NCBI GenBank assembly: GCA_002811645.1 | Contig: PDIP01000135.1 | Location: 1-56,047 of the forward strand | Length of the DNA stretch: 56,047 nucleotides | Reading direction: 5' to 3' | DNA from: Corallochytrium limacisporum | Lineage: Eukaryota; Opisthokonta | In this document: piece after piece, positions 18,143 to 28,467 of the stretch | How the letters are laid out: each line of letters begins with the position of its first letter | How positions within the stretch are numbered: position 1 is the first letter of the stretch | Made by a program: the position numbers and the translations under genes | Notes under the pieces: model-generated | Database searches by the model: none | Seen by the model: only the letters and a program-made list of their open reading frames with translations | What the model was told of the DNA's origin: nothing

Positions 18143-21091
18143 ATGGCACCTTCAACAAAACGGAAGGCGGTGTCTTCCATTTTAGAAGTGGATGATGACA
18201 GTGATGGCCTTGACTTTCCTTCTATTGGCTTTTCGAAAACTAGGGTAACGAAAGCTTTCAAATCTGCCGGAAACGACGATGACGATGATGACATTGACGG
18301 AGGATCCGCGGGCGGAACCTTGAGCCAGGTCAAAGATACCGTTGCTGCACAGCAGCAAGTGCGAAAGCAGGTACAAAGAGCAAATGATAGCAAAGAAGCG
18401 CGCAAAGCCCGCAAATCTGGTGGGTTCCAGACGATGGGACTGAGTGGACCGGTGCTGAAAGCGATCGCGCAGAAAGGTTACAAATTGCCGACACCAATCC
18501 AGCGAAAAGCTATCCCACCTATTCTTGAAGGTAGAGATGTTGTTGCTATGGCTAGGACAGGTAGTGGTAAGACAGCAGCGTTCCTCCTGCCGTTCTTTGA
18601 GCGTATGATTGCCACAAGCAGAATGGTTGGCTCTGGTGGAGGTATGGCTGCTCGCAATGGTATCAAGGGCTTAATTCTTGCACCCACTCGCGAACTAGCT
18701 TTGCAGAGCTTAAAATTTGTGAAAGAATTAGGAAAATACGTGGAAATGACCAGCGCGCTGATTGTAGGTGGTGATTCTATGGAAGATCACTTTGCGGTGA
18801 TGCGTCAAAAGCCCAACTTAGTCGTGGCCACCCCTGGCCGATTTCTTCACATTGTCGTTGAAATGGACCTAGATCTTAGCTCTGTGGGCTACTGTGTCTT
18901 GGATGAGGCAGATCGTTTATTTGAAATGGGTTTTGCGGAGCAAATTCAACAGATCTTGGCGCGGATTCCAGAGGAACGGCAAATGTGTCTCTTCAGTGCT
19001 ACTTTGCCGCGCATGCTGGTGGAATTCTCACAGGCTGGTTTGCATGACCCCATGCTAATTCGTCTGGATACGGAAACAAAACTTAGCGATGCCTTGCAAC
19101 TACACTACTTTGGGGTCAAACGGGATAGCAAGATTGCCGCCCTGCTTTGGTTGCTGATGGAGGTGATCGATTCCGGGAAAGAGAGTACCGTGGTCTTTGT
19201 GGCAACAAAGCACCATACTGAACTTATCCGCGTGTTGTGTGAGAACTTAGGTATCAGTACGGCTTACATCTACGGCTCCCTTGACCAAACGGAACGAAAG
19301 ATTAACATTGGCAAGTTTCGCAATGGCAAGGCTCGGGTGCTGATTGTAACCGACGTGGCAGCTCGTGGAATTGACATTCCCATTCTTGACAATGTTATTA
19401 ATTTCGACTTTCCCGCCAAACCAAAGTTATTTGTGCATCGTGTCGGTCGTGTGGCTCGTGCTGGAAGGACTGGTACGGCGTACAGCCTGGTTAGTAATGA
19501 TGAGATCCCATACTTGATTGATCTGCATTTGTTCCTGGGGCGACCACTGTTGAGCACTGCTCGAGAGCACAGCAAAGTCTTTAAAGCCGGTGTAGTTCAG
19601 ACGGCCAAGGAGCATCCAGGTATTTACGGTCTAATTCCCTTTGACACCCTGGCCGCTCATGAGGAGACCTGGGCAAGTCAGCAGGAGACTCACTATGACA
19701 TTTCTCAATTGGCGAAAGTGGTGGAGAATGCTTACAAACTCTACATCAAGTCCCGACCAGTACCATCCAGTGAGAGCGTAAAGCGGGCTAAGCGCATCAT
19801 TCAGGAAACAATGGATACGATACATCCCATGATTGCAGAGGAACTGACGAACCCCAGGAAATGGGCAGACGGGAACGAGAATGGGCACGGTGAAGGTGGA
19901 GAAGGGACCAGTGCTTCGTCCGTCGGGATTTTGAAGATGGACAATGCCCGTGAATCTGCACAGGATCTCTTGAGCCGTATGAAGAGCTACCGACCTTCCC
20001 AGACTATCTTTGAGGCAAACCCACGCTTAGCAGAGACAAGCGCGAGTGCTATGGAGCGCAAACGCAAGCGCCATGACATCAAGATTCTTGAGGAACGCAA
20101 GGAACGTGCACAAAAGAAGAAGGAGCTGGACAACGACGTACGATTCACCGCTTACGCAGACCGTGTAAGTGGGCTGACCGAGGAAGTGGACGACCTTAAC
20201 AGCAACCCTCTTGCCAATGATGATGATGAGGAACCGGGAGTTGTCATCGATGAGCACGCCTATGCGGACAATGACAACGACGATGACACACAACAGGACG
20301 CAAATGAACCTGGCAACAAGAAGAGCTACTTCATTCCCTATAAGCCTAAAGAGTACGAAGCGGACCGAGGCTACACTCTTAATGAGGATGGTGACTTTTT
20401 GGGACAGATGATGAATGCGGAGCTGGATCTTGCAGGGGACGAGAATGCAACTTTGAACAGATCAAAGGCTCAGCTCAAGTGGGATCGGAAGAAGAAGAAG
20501 TATGTCAAGGAAACGGGCGTCTCCAAAAACCAGATGATGCGCACAGAGAGTGGCATGAAGATCCGTAAGTCTGTGCAGACTTCAAGGTATGCAGACTGGC
20601 TCAAACAGAATCGTATCAAAGACGAAGCCGGTACCAGTAATGGCATTGATAAGACAGGTACTGTAACCTTTGGTGACGATGACGACAATGGTGAAAGCGA
20701 GGAAGGTCTTCGCAGACGGGGTGGACGGAAGCAAAAGATTCTTATGGGCAGCGGTCGCCAGTTCAAGCACAAGGCTGGAGTCCCCAAGAATGACCCCTCG
20801 GCGAATGCTTCAGGAGGCAAGAGTGCCAGCGGAAAGAAGGGAGGTAAGCTCACAAGTCGTGGTGGTCTCCGTCACCAGCAGGACATTGTCAAGGAGCGCA
20901 CCCGCAAAGCTCGTGAACAAGAGCACCTGCAATCACGGCGTGAGGCTAAGATGGCTAAACGTGGAGGCAAAGGTGGAGGCGGTAAGCGTAGTGGTCGCAA
21001 GAAAGGCTCTGCGCCTGCTATGGGACGGAAGAAGGGAGGCACAAGTGTTCCCAGCTTTAAGCGTGCCGGCGGTGGTAAGAAGAGGCGTTGA
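18143..21091 (+). CDS. DDX54: Dbp10/DDX54 DEAD-box RNA helicase
   Basis: 982 residues from ATG 18143 (AAACAAAATGG). An ATP-dependent RNA helicase of the Dbp10/DDX54 group, nucleolar, needed for 60S ribosomal subunit assembly. Visible parts: acidic N-terminus; Q motif around GGFQTMGLS and PTPIQRKAIPPI (about 93-130); motif I ARTGSGKTA (about 137-145); APTRELALQ; TPGRFLH; DEAD box VLDEADRLFEMGF (about 252); SAT; and HRVGRVARAGRTG (about 431-443). The C-terminal half has charged linkers, the DBP10CT-like region (around YADWLKQNRIKDEAG) and a very basic Lys/Gly/Arg tail, as in the family. Length fits yeast Dbp10 (~995). The tail is rich in GGK and KKG, suited to rRNA contact. Confidence 0.93.
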   Translation: MAPSTKRKAVSSILEVDDDSDGLDFPSIGFSKTRVTKAFKSAGNDDDDDDIDGGSAGGTLSQVKDTVAAQQQVRKQVQRANDSKEARKARKSGGFQTMGLSGPVLKAIAQKGYKLPTPIQRKAIPPILEGRDVVAMARTGSGKTAAFLLPFFERMIATSRMVGSGGGMAARNGIKGLILAPTRELALQSLKFVKELGKYVEMTSALIVGGDSMEDHFAVMRQKPNLVVATPGRFLHIVVEMDLDLSSVGYCVLDEADRLFEMGFAEQIQQILARIPEERQMCLFSATLPRMLVEFSQAGLHDPMLIRLDTETKLSDALQLHYFGVKRDSKIAALLWLLMEVIDSGKESTVVFVATKHHTELIRVLCENLGISTAYIYGSLDQTERKINIGKFRNGKARVLIVTDVAARGIDIPILDNVINFDFPAKPKLFVHRVGRVARAGRTGTAYSLVSNDEIPYLIDLHLFLGRPLLSTAREHSKVFKAGVVQTAKEHPGIYGLIPFDTLAAHEETWASQQETHYDISQLAKVVENAYKLYIKSRPVPSSESVKRAKRIIQETMDTIHPMIAEELTNPRKWADGNENGHGEGGEGTSASSVGILKMDNARESAQDLLSRMKSYRPSQTIFEANPRLAETSASAMERKRKRHDIKILEERKERAQKKKELDNDVRFTAYADRVSGLTEEVDDLNSNPLANDDDEEPGVVIDEHAYADNDNDDDTQQDANEPGNKKSYFIPYKPKEYEADRGYTLNEDGDFLGQMMNAELDLAGDENATLNRSKAQLKWDRKKKKYVKETGVSKNQMMRTESGMKIRKSVQTSRYADWLKQNRIKDEAGTSNGIDKTGTVTFGDDDDNGESEEGLRRRGGRKQKILMGSGRQFKHKAGVPKNDPSANASGGKSASGKKGGKLTSRGGLRHQQDIVKERTRKAREQEHLQSRREAKMAKRGGKGGGGKRSGRKKGSAPAMGRKKGGTSVPSFKRAGGGKKRR

Positions 21092-21899
21092 CAAGTGTTT
21101 CGCTTAGGACCCTATTTTCCTTGTAATAGAAAGACCGGCTGTAGACTGGACAAGTAGTAAGATACGAAGGCACTGTGCGCGTCAAGACGTCACAGCACCT
21201 TTCCGCGTGTTTCTCGCAGTGCTCCCGTAAGTCCCGGTTGGAAATGCCCGGGACACCCTGCTTGGCTCCCTTACAGCTCCGCCGAGAATGACCCGCCAAG
21301 CCGACATTGAGAGGCAAGGGGGCCGGGTTCCAGGCCCCCCTCCGCCCCCCCCCCCCCCCGGGGGGGGGGCAAGGGCCTTCTGTTGAGCCCCCCAAATTTT
21401 TGGCGGGAGGGTTTCAAAAAAAAAAAACAACCCGGAAGAAGCCAGGAGGGTTGGAAACCCGCGGACCACACCACCGTACCGGTACCTGAAATCCCTTCTA
21501 ATCTCACCGACGCCCATATTCTTTCCTGGCCACCCTCCGGTTCACCAAATAAAAAACCCGCCACATCCCGGGTCCAGACCGACTTAGCACTAGGTTCCAT
21601 TGAGTGTTGAAATAACCGAGATACCCAATCAATGCGCAAACTTGCGGGACAACACGACCATTTGCAGCCAGGTTGGCAGATGTCACAAGCTAATTCTCAA
21701 GGATGCTGCCGTCTTTTCACGGCAGAAGGTACAAGATTGATCTTAATATTCTTCTTTTTGCACAGAATGAAAAATAGAAATGGAACACTCAGCATCGAAG
21801 GACAAAGATTAGGTAAACGAAAGCCATCAACTTTTCTGCTGCGGTATGTTTCAAGACTTGAGAAAATACGCTTGAGGGCCGCTTCATTCTGCGAACACA
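21092..21899. other. Intergenic region with C15G10 palindrome
   Basis: 808 bp between Dbp10 and the TPX2-like gene. It has a GACGTCAC element near 21186, then a G/C island (21300-21430) with C15 followed directly by G10 and an A-run of about twelve. The distal 350 bp are AT-rich and probably hold the TPX2-like promoter and 5' UTR. No gene seen. Confidence 0.55.
21345..21369. repeat. C15-G10 self-complementary homopolymer
   Basis: Fifteen C followed without spacer by ten G. The two runs are complementary and could fold into a hairpin, or the G run could join nearby G tracts in a quadruplex. The exact lengths are also the kind that sequencing gets wrong. Confidence 0.7.
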
Positions 21900-23744
21900 A
21901 TGGACGGCAGCGCGGAATGGCGCAATGCGTCTGTTATTTCAGATCTCTCAGATGATGCTGAACGGATAGCGTACGAGAATTATCAAGACAAGTCAGGTCA
22001 TTGGATATACAAGGCACCACATTATTATGACTTGACAACGGTTGCAGAATGGGGGTCAGAGCAGGCTCAGGCCCATGCACAATTCTTCTTTGACAATGCT
22101 GACTCATCGCTGTCCAGACCTTTATTCTCAAGGCCTGTCAGCCCGTTGTATGACCCTGCTAGGGATGATAAGGATGCAGAAGTCACAGTTGAAGTGGTCC
22201 AATCGGTGACAATCACAAAATCCGAAGAATCCATTGCTACAACTCCGGACAATGCCTTGGATACGGAAGACGAGGACGAAGCGCCCATGGAGGAGCAGCC
22301 CATCATTTTGAACGAATTTGTTGAAGGTGCAGGGGGTTCGGAAGTGTGCACATCCCAAACAACTGACTATCGTACGATACCAGCTGACAGCGTGAGCAAG
22401 GCCTTGCTTCCGGCTGAGGGCAAAGGTGAGGCCACGTTCTTGGATACTGTAGTGCCGGCGCAAACAGATATGGTCCCAGAAGAAAAGCAAGAGAATTTTC
22501 ATGACAATAGTATCGGACATGATGACTCAGGCGAATATTCAACCATACCTCCGACAAGGGTTAGTGGTGTTCGGTCTGTACTTGGTCACGTGAAAAAGGT
22601 TGCTGTTGGCCAGGCCCTGCGAGTCAGAACACAACCACGCACAGGTCCCCTCCCTGAGGCAGCCACCAGGACCAGGGGTGAGGATAGCATGCCTGAGACC
22701 AAGAACTATACAAACGGACAAGAAGTGTTGAAATCTGAATCAGTTTCTGAGAAGACGGAAGCTAAACAAATTCCGTGCGAGCAGCGTGCCACACAATCTC
22801 CTGCCGTAGCCCAATCTATCAACTTGAGAGCGCTCGAAGATAATGACGAAGTGGGTAATGACACTGCGGAGCTCAGGCGCATTCTCATTGCACACAATCG
22901 TCGTGTACATCAGCAGACAGCCACGCCAAGTGATGCAGATGATAACGTGCACAGTGGCAACAAGAACGCTGGCAAGTATCAAACTAGCTCGCTTGCAAAG
23001 TCATCAATTCCACCGGAACCCCCGGCACCACCACCACCACCACCGCAACCACCGCTGTACACGAAGGCCCGCTTGAATGTTCCAACGACAGCGAGGAAGA
23101 CACGCGCAAATGCAAAGACTCGAAAGACAACACCTCGGCCGACCACCAACGCTGTGTCTCCCTCCCGGAAAGCGCGCGTACTGTCCAAGGGTTCCACGAT
23201 GGCCTCGGATAGCAAGCGTGTGGCCCCTAGTGTGAAGGTGCGGCGTCCCTTATCAACCATTACCAACAGCAAACTGAATGAAAACCAGAACCAGAAGCCC
23301 TCGCCAGCCGCCAAAAAGGCGCCACCTAGGGCGCCACCGCCTCCGGCGAAATCTCGTGCGTTACCCGACGACCCCAAGGTCAACCATGGACCTCCTAGTA
23401 GAGCACAACGGGGCACTTTGCGGCAGACGAAGACTGTGTCATCGCCGGTACAAAGAGTCACTGTCACAACGCAGGCCACCCATTTTACCGCAGCACCGCC
23501 TGCACCCCCTCCTATGGCGCCGAAACCCATGCATCGCGATCCCCGGCATGCTCAGGCCAAGAACACGGCGGTCATGAGCCCTAACGGAAAGATCGGAGGG
23601 CGCTCTATAGTCAACAGGGCCGCATCAAGTGTAAATTCTGGTCGGCGCACGCGCGGGAATAGCTCAGCGACTGGTTCAACTATCGTCCGTAGTCGTGACT
23701 CATCACAGGTACGCAGTGCTCGTGGTTTTGTTCGACTGCGGTAG
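21900..23744 (+). CDS. TPX2-like basic, disordered microtubule-associated protein
   Basis: 614 residues from ATG 21900. Near the N-terminus, residues 35-45 read WIYKAPHYYDL, followed after ~15 residues by QFFFDNADSS (61-70). This two-part pattern, aromatic-x-aromatic-x-A-P-x-aromatic-aromatic-D then [W/F]-F-D-x-A, is the Aurora-A-binding signature at the start of TPX2 proteins, especially the plant type. The rest is disordered: acidic and Thr/Ser-rich to about 250, a proline tract (about 370-385), then a strongly basic Arg/Lys/Pro/Ser region to the end, suited to microtubule or importin binding. I do not see the conserved TPX2 C-terminal domain. If correct, it would activate Aurora kinase on the spindle. 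An unrelated disordered protein is possible. Confidence 0.6.
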   Translation: MDGSAEWRNASVISDLSDDAERIAYENYQDKSGHWIYKAPHYYDLTTVAEWGSEQAQAHAQFFFDNADSSLSRPLFSRPVSPLYDPARDDKDAEVTVEVVQSVTITKSEESIATTPDNALDTEDEDEAPMEEQPIILNEFVEGAGGSEVCTSQTTDYRTIPADSVSKALLPAEGKGEATFLDTVVPAQTDMVPEEKQENFHDNSIGHDDSGEYSTIPPTRVSGVRSVLGHVKKVAVGQALRVRTQPRTGPLPEAATRTRGEDSMPETKNYTNGQEVLKSESVSEKTEAKQIPCEQRATQSPAVAQSINLRALEDNDEVGNDTAELRRILIAHNRRVHQQTATPSDADDNVHSGNKNAGKYQTSSLAKSSIPPEPPAPPPPPPQPPLYTKARLNVPTTARKTRANAKTRKTTPRPTTNAVSPSRKARVLSKGSTMASDSKRVAPSVKVRRPLSTITNSKLNENQNQKPSPAAKKAPPRAPPPPAKSRALPDDPKVNHGPPSRAQRGTLRQTKTVSSPVQRVTVTTQATHFTAAPPAPPPMAPKPMHRDPRHAQAKNTAVMSPNGKIGGRSIVNRAASSVNSGRRTRGNSSATGSTIVRSRDSSQVRSARGFVRLR

Positions 23745-23939
23745 ATTGCTATACACACCATAGACGCGCGCCCATCTTGAAACTATGACGAAAGCGACAT
23801 CATGAATCACATCGATAATGCATACACACACTTCTTACTGCAAAACTGTCCAAATCCTCTCTAACAGTCGGTTCCGGAACTTCTGTATTGGCCTCATTGC
23901 CTACTTAGTATCAGGCAATCGTCTGCTCCAAGATGAGGT
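23745..23939. other. Convergent 3' gap TPX2-like/PRPF6
   Basis: 195 bp of AT-rich 3' flanking sequence with no G/C run; nothing else is seen. Confidence 0.4.
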
Positions 23940-26771
23940 TCACCTTTGTGCCATTGCTTTGGCTGCCAATGGCAAGATCTCCGTAGGTGACTTCCACCAG
24001 TTGCGTACGTCATCTTTCTTTATGGCCAGCCAAATCTCGCCTTGATTGGGATCGTGCTCTTTCACTTCCTCTTGGATCTGAGCTCGGACATCGGCATCAG
24101 TACTGGCCAGCATATAACGGAGAGCATAGGAATCGCCAAAGCGAGGGTGTGCTTCTGTGCACTTTGTCAGCCATTGTAAGCTTTTGTCCATAACTTTGGC
24201 ATCCATGAACATCTTTCCGAGGGCTACAAGAACAAATGGGTCAGACCTACACGTCTCATAAGCCTGGACTGCCAGTTTCCGACGTCTTTCTTTCGCTTCA
24301 AGGACGATAGCCTCTGACCATAGACGCCCATCAGTTGGCAGCTCTGCGAGGGCCTTGGTCAGCAGCTGCTGGCCAACCTTAGTTTGGTCATTTGAAATCT
24401 CTAAACGTACAGAGGCCAACCAAATTTGACTAAGAGCATCCTTGAGCGATGAGACACGGGACTCATCAGCAGAATATGTATCAAGGAATGCTTTGACCTT
24501 CTTACGTCCACGTTCAAGAGTAGACCTTGCACGGCTAAGGCTGGAAGTTATCCTTAAGTCAATCTCAGAGCGCATGATCCAAAGGCAGGCTTCATGTGGC
24601 AGCACGTTTAAGGCATCGTCCACTACCTTCAGTGCTTCCATATTACTGACCCCTAACTTAGCAGCGTACCTGCAGTGGAGATGTGCAGTCAGTAGGTGCA
24701 ATTTTCTTGCCTTGGGGTGTGCTGCGATGCCTTCCACCACAAGCTGCAGCGCAGCGGGGAAGTTTCCTTCGGTTACTTCGAACTTCGCGCTCTTGAGCCA
24801 CAGGCGAGGGGTGTTTGCTGCCTTTCTGCCTTGACTCAGCAATCCACGGACACGAGCGATACTGTATTCTGGGTCCTGGACCTCTAGCTTAAGAGCGGCG
24901 AGCCAGAGATTCTCGCTCCCAGGATTGACGGAGAAAGCACGAGAGAGTACTTGTCGCGCCTTATTGGATTGGCCATATCGGTATGCTTCCTTTGCCTGCA
25001 TAAGCCACAGAACTTCTGCTTTGGGATGCACCTTCAGACTGCTCTCAACCACATGGTTGAAGTATTCAAAATCTTCGCTTTGGATCTCTAAGTCAGCAGC
25101 TCCAATGTGCACTAGAAGACTTTGGTCACTTCGCAGGTCCCGCAATTCTCCTTCATCAAGTTTCGTGAGCAGCTGTCTGTAGACTTCACGTGCGCATCGA
25201 TACGCTTTCTGCGTTTGAAAACTCTCTGCATCGCTCAGGAATCGTTCCAAAATGTCCTCTGCCGGGATGCCGTTAGAGATACCAAGGCCAAGGACTTCGC
25301 GAACGATCGCTGCACCGGTGAGGGGATGATGATGCTCAACCTCACTTTTTCTCGCCAATTCCATCCAAACGTCACGTTGGATCACGTGGCCCTGTTTTCG
25401 GAGGCTTCCGATGGCCCGTTTGACGATAGTAGTGACTAATGCAGGGTTGTTGCCCTTCGATTCCTCTAAACTTGCTGCCGCTAGCCAAATGTCACGGCTG
25501 GCTGGATTGTGCTGTCGGGCTCTGTTGAGTATGTGCCCTGCTTCTTTATGATCCTCCAGTTTGGCCAGGGCCAACCAAAGGTCCACTGTCCGGGGGCAGC
25601 ACTCAACAGCCCGTTCCAACAATGTTTTGGCATCCTCAGCTCTATTCTCTATATCTACAGCTGCCTTCCACAGTGCTACGCTAGTAGGAAGTTGCTGCAG
25701 GGCCTCCCTGTACACTTGTCGTTTGGCTTCCACGTCGAAACTCTGTTCTGCTCGGCCAAACCAAAGTCGTTCACTATTTGGTTTGCGTTTCAAACCTTTT
25801 CGCATCACTTGTCGTGCTCGCGCAGGATCTAGGACCTTGGATGCTTCTAAGTAGATTTCCTCACTGTCTGGGCAGAACTCTAAAGCCTTCATAATAATAG
25901 ATCTGGCTGCAGATATACGTCCTACGGCCACTTCAACTCTAGCTGCACTGATATATCCCTGCGCATGGTGTGGGTTGCTTTTTATCAATGCTTTAAAGAG
26001 GCTTCTGGCCTTTGCCACATCTGTATGATCCATGTCACCACTGACTCCAAGAGCATTGTTGGTGGATTCCAACGAAGTAAGGTAGCCTTGTGGGTCAATC
26101 ACTGTCTGTCCTTTTACATTGTCTGACAGGCGATCCAATTGCGATTGCAAGGTACTTGTCTGTGCTTTCCCATTGTGGTTGACTTGTATGGGAGGTCTGC
26201 TTCCCGTCAGATTTTGTGCATCATTCACTGTACCATCCATGGCTTGCCCCTGCGCTCTCCGCAGCAAGTGACTGTCTGGTATCATGGTATATCGTTCTTT
26301 ATCTTTCAGTGGATCCTCTGTCTTCCTGCGTTTGGTAGTCATTTCCGATGTGTCTGGAATCGCTTCCCATGCGGAGGCATCCATGTCCTTCATGCTTTTC
26401 TTAATGTCACTGAACTCTTCGGCGACAGTCTGAGAGTTTTGCTGATCCCGGCCAATTTTCTGTTCGTCTTGCTCACTCCTTCGTTTTCTTGTTGCCATTC
26501 TCTTATCAATGGCCTTAAAAATAGCATCTGCCTCCCTATCATCGTCCTCGTAAACCTCAGCGCCGAACAATGCACGTTTCGGTCCCGCGAATTTGTCATG
26601 GTTTGAGTCGTGGAGATCAAAGTCATCCTCCAGACTTCCAGTACGGCCCGCCCCGGAGTCTGCTCTAGTGGTGAACCCCGTTGCCCCTCGGCCAACCCCC
26701 GCTACATATCCTGGTGGCGGAGCCTGCTTGAGAAACCATAATTTGTCCCGTTTGCGTGGATCATCTGCCAT
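23940..26771 (-). CDS. PRPF6: PRPF6/Prp6, U5 snRNP bridging protein
   Basis: 943 residues (human PRPF6 is 941), ATG at 26771, stop TGA. The N-terminal PRP1-type domain is clear: FLKQAPPPGYVAGVGRGATGF (about 13-33), followed by the DDREADAIFKAIDKRMATRK helix. From about residue 230 onward the protein is a superhelix of HAT/TPR repeats with recurrent W-x-x-x-A/LW(L/I)xxAxLE units, continuing to the C-terminus. In the family this protein links U5 to U4/U6 in the tri-snRNP and is essential for pre-mRNA splicing. Its presence shows that this intron-poor organism keeps a major spliceosome. It is divergent from SDF2 across a 538-bp gap. Confidence 0.95.
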   Translation of the reverse strand: MADDPRKRDKLWFLKQAPPPGYVAGVGRGATGFTTRADSGAGRTGSLEDDFDLHDSNHDKFAGPKRALFGAEVYEDDDREADAIFKAIDKRMATRKRRSEQDEQKIGRDQQNSQTVAEEFSDIKKSMKDMDASAWEAIPDTSEMTTKRRKTEDPLKDKERYTMIPDSHLLRRAQGQAMDGTVNDAQNLTGSRPPIQVNHNGKAQTSTLQSQLDRLSDNVKGQTVIDPQGYLTSLESTNNALGVSGDMDHTDVAKARSLFKALIKSNPHHAQGYISAARVEVAVGRISAARSIIMKALEFCPDSEEIYLEASKVLDPARARQVMRKGLKRKPNSERLWFGRAEQSFDVEAKRQVYREALQQLPTSVALWKAAVDIENRAEDAKTLLERAVECCPRTVDLWLALAKLEDHKEAGHILNRARQHNPASRDIWLAAASLEESKGNNPALVTTIVKRAIGSLRKQGHVIQRDVWMELARKSEVEHHHPLTGAAIVREVLGLGISNGIPAEDILERFLSDAESFQTQKAYRCAREVYRQLLTKLDEGELRDLRSDQSLLVHIGAADLEIQSEDFEYFNHVVESSLKVHPKAEVLWLMQAKEAYRYGQSNKARQVLSRAFSVNPGSENLWLAALKLEVQDPEYSIARVRGLLSQGRKAANTPRLWLKSAKFEVTEGNFPAALQLVVEGIAAHPKARKLHLLTAHLHCRYAAKLGVSNMEALKVVDDALNVLPHEACLWIMRSEIDLRITSSLSRARSTLERGRKKVKAFLDTYSADESRVSSLKDALSQIWLASVRLEISNDQTKVGQQLLTKALAELPTDGRLWSEAIVLEAKERRRKLAVQAYETCRSDPFVLVALGKMFMDAKVMDKSLQWLTKCTEAHPRFGDSYALRYMLASTDADVRAQIQEEVKEHDPNQGEIWLAIKKDDVRNWWKSPTEILPLAAKAMAQR

Positions 26772-27309
26772 TTTTCAGTATGGCAGATCTGACCCAGCTG
26801 CTATAACAAAATATCAAATGTGGGCATGCTGTAGGGGGTACAAGAAACAAGTGCCTGTCACCCAAAGGAGAACTTGTATCTCCCATCGTCGTATGTAGCA
26901 AAAAGTAGCCCATAGGATCGAAAATACCTTGGCATGCCCACCACGAGCCTTCCCTCATTGCACACAGCTCATTTCCCGCCCGCAACCTGTACATGGGGAG
27001 ACAGTCTAGCGCCGCTGTCTTCTGTAACCCTGGCAGTAGAGATGATCTTTGCAGGGTAGAGAGCCAGGCAAGGTGCGGTAAGCGGGCACGGAGAGCCCCC
27101 GCCTCCGCCCCTGGGGGGGGGGCTGTCGTTGTGGATTTGTGGATTTGTTTTGGGAAGACTGCTGCGGGAATTCCTTGTGTTCTCAGACAGTTCCTTCAGT
27201 GGCACGTAAGGAAGCCTTGGCTAAGGTACTTTCGCATCAAGAACATAACCTGTAGTCGTTTAGGAGACACTGTCTCAGTCGAATTTTGACATGAGAATAG
27301 AAGAAAATC
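26772..27309. promoter_or_regulatory. Divergent promoter region PRPF6/SDF2
   Basis: 538 bp between two divergent starts. It contains a GC-rich patch with G10 at 27113-27122, preceded by CCCCCGCCTCCGCCCC, which could pair with it. The 150 bp before SDF2 are ordinary. No specific factor site is assigned. Confidence 0.4.
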
Positions 27310-27951
27310 ATGACTGGGTACCACGTATTGCTTCTGCTGTTCGCAACCGTTGTTGCTGGGCTGAAAGATCATGACGTAGAGGCTTTGAAAGCCACTGAAG
27401 GATTCGAGGATGTCACATGCGGATCATTGATTAAACTTGCTCATGTTGGGTCAGGTCACTATCTTACTTCCCAACCTGTCCACTATGGAAGTGGAAGCGC
27501 ACAACAAGTTGTTTCTGGTTCGAAACAATGGGCTGAGACAGATACTCTGTGGCAAATCAAGGGGACAGAAGAGCAGCCGTGCAATCATGGCACCCCAGTC
27601 GTAAATTCTCAGAAGATTAGATTGATTCATGTGAACACGGAAGTAAAACTCCATTCACATGCAATCAGGTCCCCATTGGGAAAACAGCACGAGGTAAGTG
27701 GATTCGAGGGTTCTAACGACGAAGACAATTGGGAGATTACGATTCTTAATGGAGAAAAGGTACTCCGCGGTCAAAAGGTGTGGCTGCGTCATGTATCTAC
27801 AGGTGGCATCCTCGACGTCAATGTAAAGGGCAAGTTCAGTCAGCCGCTTGATGGCCACGTAGAGGTGCACACCGTACCGCAGGGAACCCCTGGTGACAAG
27901 AACGGATGGGTCTTTATGGAGGGTTACTATTTCAAACGTATTCAAGAGTAA
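27310..27951 (+). CDS. SDF2: SDF2-like ER protein with MIR domains
   Basis: 213 residues from ATG 27310. A signal peptide is evident (MTGYHVLLLLFATVVAGLKD). Then three MIR motifs span about 35-205, with typical pieces VTCGSLIKLAHVGSGHYLTS, LIHVNTEVKLHSH and VWLRHVSTGGILDVN. In the family SDF2/SDF2L1 work in the endoplasmic reticulum in protein folding and O-mannosylation quality control. Animal and plant members often end with, or bind partners carrying, an ER-retrieval tetrapeptide. Here the protein ends YYFKRIQE with no HDEL/KDEL-like tail. The stop overlaps a donor-like GTAAGC, so a missed small 3' exon cannot be excluded, but I found no HDEL-type tail downstream. Confidence 0.9.
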   Translation: MTGYHVLLLLFATVVAGLKDHDVEALKATEGFEDVTCGSLIKLAHVGSGHYLTSQPVHYGSGSAQQVVSGSKQWAETDTLWQIKGTEEQPCNHGTPVVNSQKIRLIHVNTEVKLHSHAIRSPLGKQHEVSGFEGSNDEDNWEITILNGEKVLRGQKVWLRHVSTGGILDVNVKGKFSQPLDGHVEVHTVPQGTPGDKNGWVFMEGYYFKRIQE

Positions 27952-28467
27952 GCTTCAGAGTACAGATGTCACCTTTGCATACCGGATTTGCAAAGTAGAA
28001 GTCGCATCATCAAAGGACAGTGGCACTTGGTGCGGGCAGCGAGCTGGCCCAAAAACCTGTACATGTTAAATAGAATGCATATATTATTAAGTCAGATTAC
28101 TAAGAATGCCATGATGTGATTTTGCTTTGGAGAGCATGCTTGAAGAGTAGCATGTAACCTAGCGTATGCCTTGATGGTGATTTTGATAAGATTGGAACAT
28201 CCACAGACATGCACAAAGATACAAGGATTAACGTGAGAAAGCATTGACTCAACGAGAAGGAAACTAACTACAATTCCCATGAGTACCAACTCTCGACTGC
28301 TTGCCCTAACCCTTTGGCACATCTGCGGAAGCTTCCAAGGTTGTGCTTTGTGATAAAATGTTGGGAGCTACAATACAAGAACTAATGCATTGGAAGTAAG
28401 CACATGATCCTCGGTGAAAAGGGTACATACTTCTTTCCATTGTTATAACATAAGTTCCACAAGTAAC
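27952..28467. other. Convergent 3' gap SDF2/eL18
   Basis: 516 bp, AT-rich, without G or C runs of six. It probably holds the two 3' UTRs. Nothing else is recognised. Confidence 0.45.
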
